Source: a virus. From it: a DNA stretch of 26,485 bases. Shown piece by piece: positions 24,153 through 26,485 of the stretch; position 1 is the first letter of the stretch; every line of letters starts with the position of its first letter. Made by a program: the position numbers and the translations under genes. The stretch lies in the IMG/VR virus record IMGVR_UViG_3300020020_000145, positions 1-26,485 of that record; one strand, written 5' to 3'. The notes under the pieces were generated by a model. It did not search any database and was not told the origin of the DNA. It saw only the letters and a list, made by a program, of their open reading frames with translations.

Positions 24153-24350
24153 ACGGACTAGGCTTAGCTGCGTAAGCGAAGCGCAACGCACAAAGCGCAC
24201 CGGTCCCGGGGCCACGGCCCCACGGGCAGCACCTTTCCAACTGAAGATTCTTGACGCTAAGTGAGTGTCGGTCGTCCCTAACCCGGACGTTTCGTCGGCG
24301 GCTCAATAGCGCAAGCAAGCAACCCACAACACCCTTGAAAGGGGTACACA

Positions 24351-24722
24351 ATGGCAACCACAAAGAGCGCACCCGTTCAGGCCGTCAAGGCTGATCCGGT
24401 GGACTACAAAGCGGTAAAGGTCAATATCTTGACCGCTTTCCTGCTGCTCTCGCAGGCAATCGAGGTGATGGACGCTGACAACGTTCTGAAGCTCTCGCAG
24501 GCTATGCGGTCGATCAATAAGCAGTGGTCAGACCGTAAGACAAAGTTTGATGCCAAGCTGGGCGCTATGCGCAAGGCTGGCACAATCGTCATCGCCACAG
24601 ATGGCACCGGTGTTCAGCCCGTGCGAGCCTTTCGAGCGGATGGCTCCGCTACCCCAGGTCGAAAGGCGGCGGCGCCAAAGACTGAGGCCGAGAAGCTGGC
24701 TGAAGCTTTCGAGGCCTTCTAG
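24351..24722 (+). CDS. Unknown early-region protein (123 aa)
   Basis: I do not recognise this protein. Residues about 18-70 are helical (ILTAFLLLSQAIEVMDADNV, then LSQAMRSINKQWSDRKTKFD). The C-terminal 45 residues are Ala/Lys/Thr/Pro-rich and end in helical EKLAEAFEAF. The ribosome site GAAAGGGG lies about 7 nt before the ATG and is the strongest on this strand. A perfect hairpin terminator follows 12 bases after the stop, so the gene is a one-gene unit or the leader of the downstream small ORFs. The strong ribosome site and terminator suggest high expression. Confidence 0.65.
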   Translation: MATTKSAPVQAVKADPVDYKAVKVNILTAFLLLSQAIEVMDADNVLKLSQAMRSINKQWSDRKTKFDAKLGAMRKAGTIVIATDGTGVQPVRAFRADGSATPGRKAAAPKTEAEKLAEAFEAF

Positions 24723-24734
24723 CCTCTAGGTAGG

Positions 24735-24764
24735 AAAGGGGAGCACCGAAAGGTGCTCCCCTTT
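24735..24764 (+). terminator. Hairpin terminator with GAAA loop
   Basis: A perfect 13-bp stem (AAAGGGGAGCACC at 24735-24747, GGTGCTCCCCTTT at 24752-24764) closes a GAAA tetraloop just past the stop of the 123-residue gene. The T-run is short (TTT, then CTT). The outer seven pairs (AAAGGGG with CCCCTTT) are the same as in the hairpin at 16018-16045. Confidence 0.8.
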
Positions 24765-24808
24765 CTTGATCGCAGAAACAACCCACACAAGAAAGCAGAA
24801 CGAAAGCC

Positions 24809-24982
24809 ATGTATACACAAACCGACTACTACGCACGCCAGCGTGAACTTGATCGAGAGAATCGGGAGATTCTAAACGAGATTCGGGTGGCCGAACTTCC
24901 GGCTGATCGCCTAGCGATTCACGTCAAGTTCAATCATGACGCCGATCGTTGCCGGTGTTTCACATTGGCAGGTGTCAAGTGA
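24809..24982 (+). CDS. Small unknown protein (57 aa)
   Basis: The first of three chained rightward small genes. The product begins MYTQTDYYARQRELDREN and ends FTLAGVK. Residues about 8-30 are a charged helix, and Cys48 and Cys50 lie near the C-terminus. GAAAG upstream of the ATG is the likely ribosome site. The TGA stop overlaps the next start (GTGA), which strongly supports both. No family is recognised. Confidence 0.6.
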   Translation: MYTQTDYYARQRELDRENREILNEIRVAELPADRLAIHVKFNHDADRCRCFTLAGVK

Positions 24983-25203
24983 ACCGCTCCCGATACGTCG
25001 CTTGGCTGAATCGGGTCAACGAAAGATTCTCTCGTCATTGGGGAGTCGCTTTCTTTGACATGCCGGATTGCCCCGTGGATATGTACGAACTCTATACGAT
25101 GCGAACCAGCGCCAGCTTTGCAGCCGTTCTGGCCGCCGATGAATGGAAACGGACCGGCGACTTGGTTGAAGCCGATTACGAAAGGGAAAGTTACGTCCGA
25201 TGA
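24979..25203 (+). CDS. Small unknown protein (74 aa)
   Basis: The GTG start at 24979 overlaps the previous stop by 4 bases (GTGA); an in-frame TTG 30 bases earlier is less likely. The protein begins VNRSRYVAWLNRVNERFSRH and is mixed in character, rich in Arg and aromatic residues, with a CPVDMYELY segment in the middle. The stop overlaps the next start (ATGA). It could be a small host-takeover or DNA-metabolism accessory protein by position; nothing identifies it. Confidence 0.55.
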   Translation: MNRSRYVAWLNRVNERFSRHWGVAFFDMPDCPVDMYELYTMRTSASFAAVLAADEWKRTGDLVEADYERESYVR

Positions 25204-25412
25204 ACGATCAGCAGATCTGCTCAGTCAACAATCTTGTCTATCGAGAGACAGGCAAGCACTGGCGTGCAATCGAAAGGTTGCAACGCAAGATCGAAACGCA
25301 CCAGTACAGCGTGCCTTTCGAGTGGGTAGCGAAGTGGGAAAGCCAAATCGGCTACCACGAGCGGATGGTCGAGCACTACAACTCGATCCCACTCGATCAG
25401 CAGCGGTTCTAA
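25200..25412 (+). CDS. Small unknown helical protein (70 aa)
   Basis: The third gene of the chain; its ATG overlaps the previous stop (ATGA). Predicted helical, with WRAIERLQRKIE and WVAKWESQIGYHERMVEHYN. The charged amphipathic helices could form a coiled coil or a dimer. A 10-bp hairpin with a GAAA loop follows 14 bases after the stop. No known motif. Confidence 0.55.
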   Translation: MNDQQICSVNNLVYRETGKHWRAIERLQRKIETHQYSVPFEWVAKWESQIGYHERMVEHYNSIPLDQQRF

Positions 25413-25421
25413 CCGGCGAAA

Positions 25422-25454
25422 GACTAGCCCCTACCCGAAAGGGTAGGGGCAGTC
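25422..25454 (+). terminator. GAAA-loop hairpin after the small-gene chain
   Basis: The stem GCCCCTACCC (25427-25436) / GGGTAGGGGC (25441-25450) with loop GAAA is extended by GACT (25422-25425) / AGTC (25451-25454) around one bulged base. No T-run follows, so it may be a weak intrinsic terminator or an RNA-stabilising 3' end. A second small hairpin (GACCC-GTA-GGGTC, 25466-25478) lies right after it. Confidence 0.6.
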
Positions 25455-25907
25455 GCAATCGAGCGGACCCGTAGGGTCGCAATTTGCCCCCTAAAAATTT
25501 CCCAAGAGAAGAGGCAGGGCTTCGCCACGAAGAATTGAAAGAGCCGGCTCCTCACTACGTTCGGATGCCGAAGATCGCTTCGCTTAAGAATAGGGCCTCG
25601 CTACGCTCGGACGTAATGAGGCAGGGCGAATGTGTCGCCCGCACTGAGGAAGCATACGAAGAACTGATTGCCTCGCTACGCTCGGCTGGAGATAGGACTT
25701 CGCTTCGCTCAGACGAAGAGTTGAAAGAAGAAGAAGTGGGTCGCAATTTATTAACTCACGAATCATTTCCCAATTAGTACCTCTCCTTATTAATTTCCAA
25801 TTAGTTTTTTCGGCGGCCACTCTTACTTACCTACAGGGCCGTTCATTCCTATTACACCAATTAACTCGTATCATAACTAAGGTTTGCACAAGGTGCAGCG
25901 TCGCAAT
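25452..25907 (+). repeat. Four GTCGCAAT octamers, two inside an exact 12-mer
   Basis: GTCGCAAT occurs at 25452-25459, 25476-25483, 25740-25747 and 25900-25907, all in one orientation. The second and third are part of the exact 12-mer GGGTCGCAATTT (25474-25485 and 25738-25749), which brackets the CTCGCTACGCTCGG repeats. No gene explains them. Confidence 0.6.
25551..25713 (+). repeat. Degenerate CTCGCTACGCTCGG-type repeats
   Basis: Clear copies start at 25551 (CTCACTACGTTCGGA), 25597 (CTCGCTACGCTCGGA), 25672 (CTCGCTACGCTCGGC) and 25699 (TTCGCTTCGCTCAGA), with a weaker one at 25574. The first three positions are 23 bases apart. A hairpin GGGCGA-ATGTG-TCGCCC (25624-25640) lies among them. They make spurious repeat-bearing ORFs on both strands. 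Confidence 0.65.
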
Positions 25908-26041
25908 CTGGATGAACTCAGCCAGAAAGTCAATTATTTTATTTGTAATTAAAATTGCCAGCATTCTTGCCTTTACATCCCTAGATCACCTAACTATCTC
26001 ACCTCTTCTGAAAATAGCACTACTATTTTGCCCTAATGCAC

Positions 26042-26331
26042 TTATCCACAGGCATCGCCCCTGGTCACAGCGTTATCCACAGGTTTACCCCCAGATTTCG
26101 TTCGGGATTGATCGGCAGCCTCTCTGGTTAATTCGTCGAAGACAATTACCAGAGGCTTGGCACCATTAGCGCATAAGTTAGCCGCTCATTTGCCCTCTCT
26201 GACCAGGGGTTTCTCTAGTACCGGCTAAGTTAGCTAGCTAATTTGGGCAGTAGCAGGTACGTTAGCTGGTAACTTAGCTGCTAACTTAGGCCCCTGACCA
26301 GGGCTTTTAGATATCCACAGGGTTATCCACA
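26042..26331 (+). promoter_or_regulatory. Cluster of DnaA boxes
   Basis: Perfect TTATCCACA boxes lie at 26042-26050, 26073-26081 and 26323-26331, all in the same orientation. ATATCCACA (8 of 9) lies at 26311-26319, and ATATCCATA (7 of 9) at 26364-26372. Three perfect 9-mers in 290 bases are far beyond chance (about 0.002 expected on both strands). The consensus is that of the bacterial initiator DnaA, so this DNA probably recruits the host protein. Confidence 0.75.
26174..26288. repeat. TAAGTTAGC direct and inverted repeats
   Basis: TAAGTTAGC occurs at 26174-26182 and 26226-26234; the second lies within the 11-bp palindrome GCTAAGTTAGC at 26224-26234. The inverse GCTAACTTA occurs at 26280-26288, and TAACTTAGC at 26270-26278. 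CTGACCAGGG flanks the group at 26199-26208 and 26294-26303, and its inverse CCCTGGTCA is at 26058-26066. They sit between the two groups of DnaA boxes and could be binding sites of a phage initiator. Confidence 0.6.
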
Positions 26332-26413
26332 GCGAACTACACAATAGTTATGGTCAAAACTAAATATCCATAAACACCTGGCAGCTAGCCCTCCATTCCT
26401 AGCCAACCACCTA

Positions 26414-26442
26414 TTGCACCCTAGCCGCTGGCACGGTATAAT
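26414..26442 (+). promoter_or_regulatory. Rightward promoter with perfect -10
   Basis: TTGCAC (26414-26419), a 17-base spacer and TATAAT (26437-26442). The -10 is perfect and the -35 is half consensus. The predicted transcription start falls on or next to the ATG at 26449, giving a leaderless transcript. Confidence 0.65.
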
Positions 26443-26448
26443 GTACCT

Positions 26449-26485
26449 ATGTCATGTAAGATAGATATCCTGCAAACACTTCGTT
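26449..26485 (+). CDS. Start of a rightward gene, cut by the window end
   Basis: An open frame begins MSCKIDILQTLR at 26449 and is still open at the last base. The start has no ribosome site but lies 6 nt past a perfect TATAAT, as in leaderless genes, which are common in actinobacteria. Twelve residues are too few to identify a product. Position next to a candidate origin suggests a replication or regulatory protein. Confidence 0.4.
   Translation, partial: MSCKIDILQTLR

Larger units (their letters stand above)
23765..24350. promoter_or_regulatory. Divergent gene-free control region
   Basis: About 590 bases lie between the leftward and rightward transcription units with no credible gene. They contain two CTCGAGCATAGG copies, several perfect palindromes and inverted repeats (listed separately), a GC-rich palindrome GGGGCC-AC-GGCCCC at 24208-24221, and possible rightward promoters. 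One of these is TTGGAT (24135-24140) with TAGGCT 18 bases on; another is TTGACG (24251-24256) without a clear -10. The density of symmetric sites suggests control by DNA-binding proteins of the phage. Confidence 0.6.
25455..26448. other. One-kilobase noncoding region, candidate replication origin
   Basis: No convincing gene is present. Left to right it holds the GTCGCAAT and CTCGCTACGCTCGG repeats and a CCTACAGG copy (25830-25837). An AT-rich stretch follows (25931-25957, 24 of 27 A/T), then an inverted repeat AAAATAG-CACTA-CTATTTT (26011-26029). After that come DnaA boxes, a bulged inverted repeat CTCTGGTTAATT (26122-26133) / AATTACCAGAG (26144-26154), TAAGTTAGC repeats and a promoter. An unwinding stretch beside DnaA boxes and repeats is the usual plan of a replication origin. 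Confidence 0.55.

Noticed and set aside
24208-24221. GGGGCC-AC-GGCCCC as a terminator
   Set aside because: The loop would be only two bases and no T-run follows; it is listed only as a palindrome of the control region.
24151-24372. 73-residue leftward ORF in the control region
   Set aside because: It starts inside the 123-residue gene on the opposite strand, has Arg/Leu/Cys-rich low-complexity composition and covers the rightward leader.
25484-25777. 97-residue rightward ORF with repeated ASLRSD-type segments
   Set aside because: It starts with TTG without a ribosome site, and its repeats are just the translation of the CTCGCTACGCTCGG DNA repeats, which are also open on the other strand.
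25584-25820. 78-residue leftward ORF with PSVAR repeats and a GTG start near CCTGTAGGTAAGTAA
   Set aside because: Two thirds of it is the same DNA repeats read on the opposite strand. The upstream octamer is interesting but the coding case is weak.
25912-26169. 85-residue rightward ORF with a hydrophobic N-terminus
   Set aside because: It runs through the AT-rich stretch, two DnaA boxes and an inverted repeat and has no ribosome site; the DNA elements explain the sequence better.
1-26485. CRISPR arrays, tRNA genes, integrase or transposase genes
   Set aside because: No regularly spaced identical repeats, no cloverleaf with a CCA-type end and no recombinase or transposase motif were found; the CTCGCTACGCTCGG repeats are too degenerate and unevenly spaced for CRISPR.

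Overview
The window is most likely part of a double-stranded DNA phage genome, or of an integrated or plasmid-like phage, with a short-tailed (podovirus-like) virion. Nearly everything from 39 to 23764 is one leftward (minus-strand) morphogenesis block. In transcription order it holds a probable small terminase, large terminase, three small proteins, portal, scaffold, major capsid protein and a hairpin terminator. Then come four fibre/adhesin-like genes, a head-tail adaptor candidate and a tail-nozzle-like protein, followed by a small fibre-like protein, a PGRP amidase with a LysM domain, two overlapping membrane proteins (holin candidates) and a set of virion/ejection-type proteins ending in a 1243-residue protein. 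No sheath, tape-measure or baseplate gene is visible, which supports a short tail. Junctions are tight (TAATG, TGATG and ATGA overlaps), as in a co-translated operon. A strong promoter (TTGACA-17-TATAGT) sits just upstream of the lysis genes.

The amidase-LysM endolysin and one leaderless-looking promoter/start point to a Gram-positive, possibly actinobacterial, host. The structural block looks moderate in GC and the small rightward genes look somewhat richer. The host cannot be named from sequence alone.

A divergent control region without genes (about 23765-24350) separates the leftward block from a short rightward cluster. It carries two copies of a 12-bp repeat, several perfect palindromes and two 6-3-6 inverted repeats that look like operators. 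The rightward cluster has a 123-residue protein and a hairpin terminator, then three chained small ORFs (57, 74 and 70 residues, 4-base overlaps) ending at a second GAAA-loop hairpin. None of these four is recognisable.

From about 25455 to 26448 there is 1 kb with no convincing gene but dense structure. It contains degenerate CTCGCTACGCTCGG-type repeats, a GTCGCAAT octamer four times, an AT-rich stretch, three perfect DnaA boxes (TTATCCACA) plus near matches, TAAGTTAGC repeats and a promoter with a perfect TATAAT. That promoter lies 6 nt before an ATG that opens a gene running off the window. I read this as a candidate replication origin.

The octamer CCTACAGG/CCTGTAGG occurs 16 times by my reading, spread across the window; chance expectation is about one. 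Every Pro-Val-Gly and Pro-Thr-Gly I found in the structural proteins is spelled with it, and it extends to ATTACCTACAGG at intergenic positions. This is the best candidate here for an undescribed sequence-level signal.
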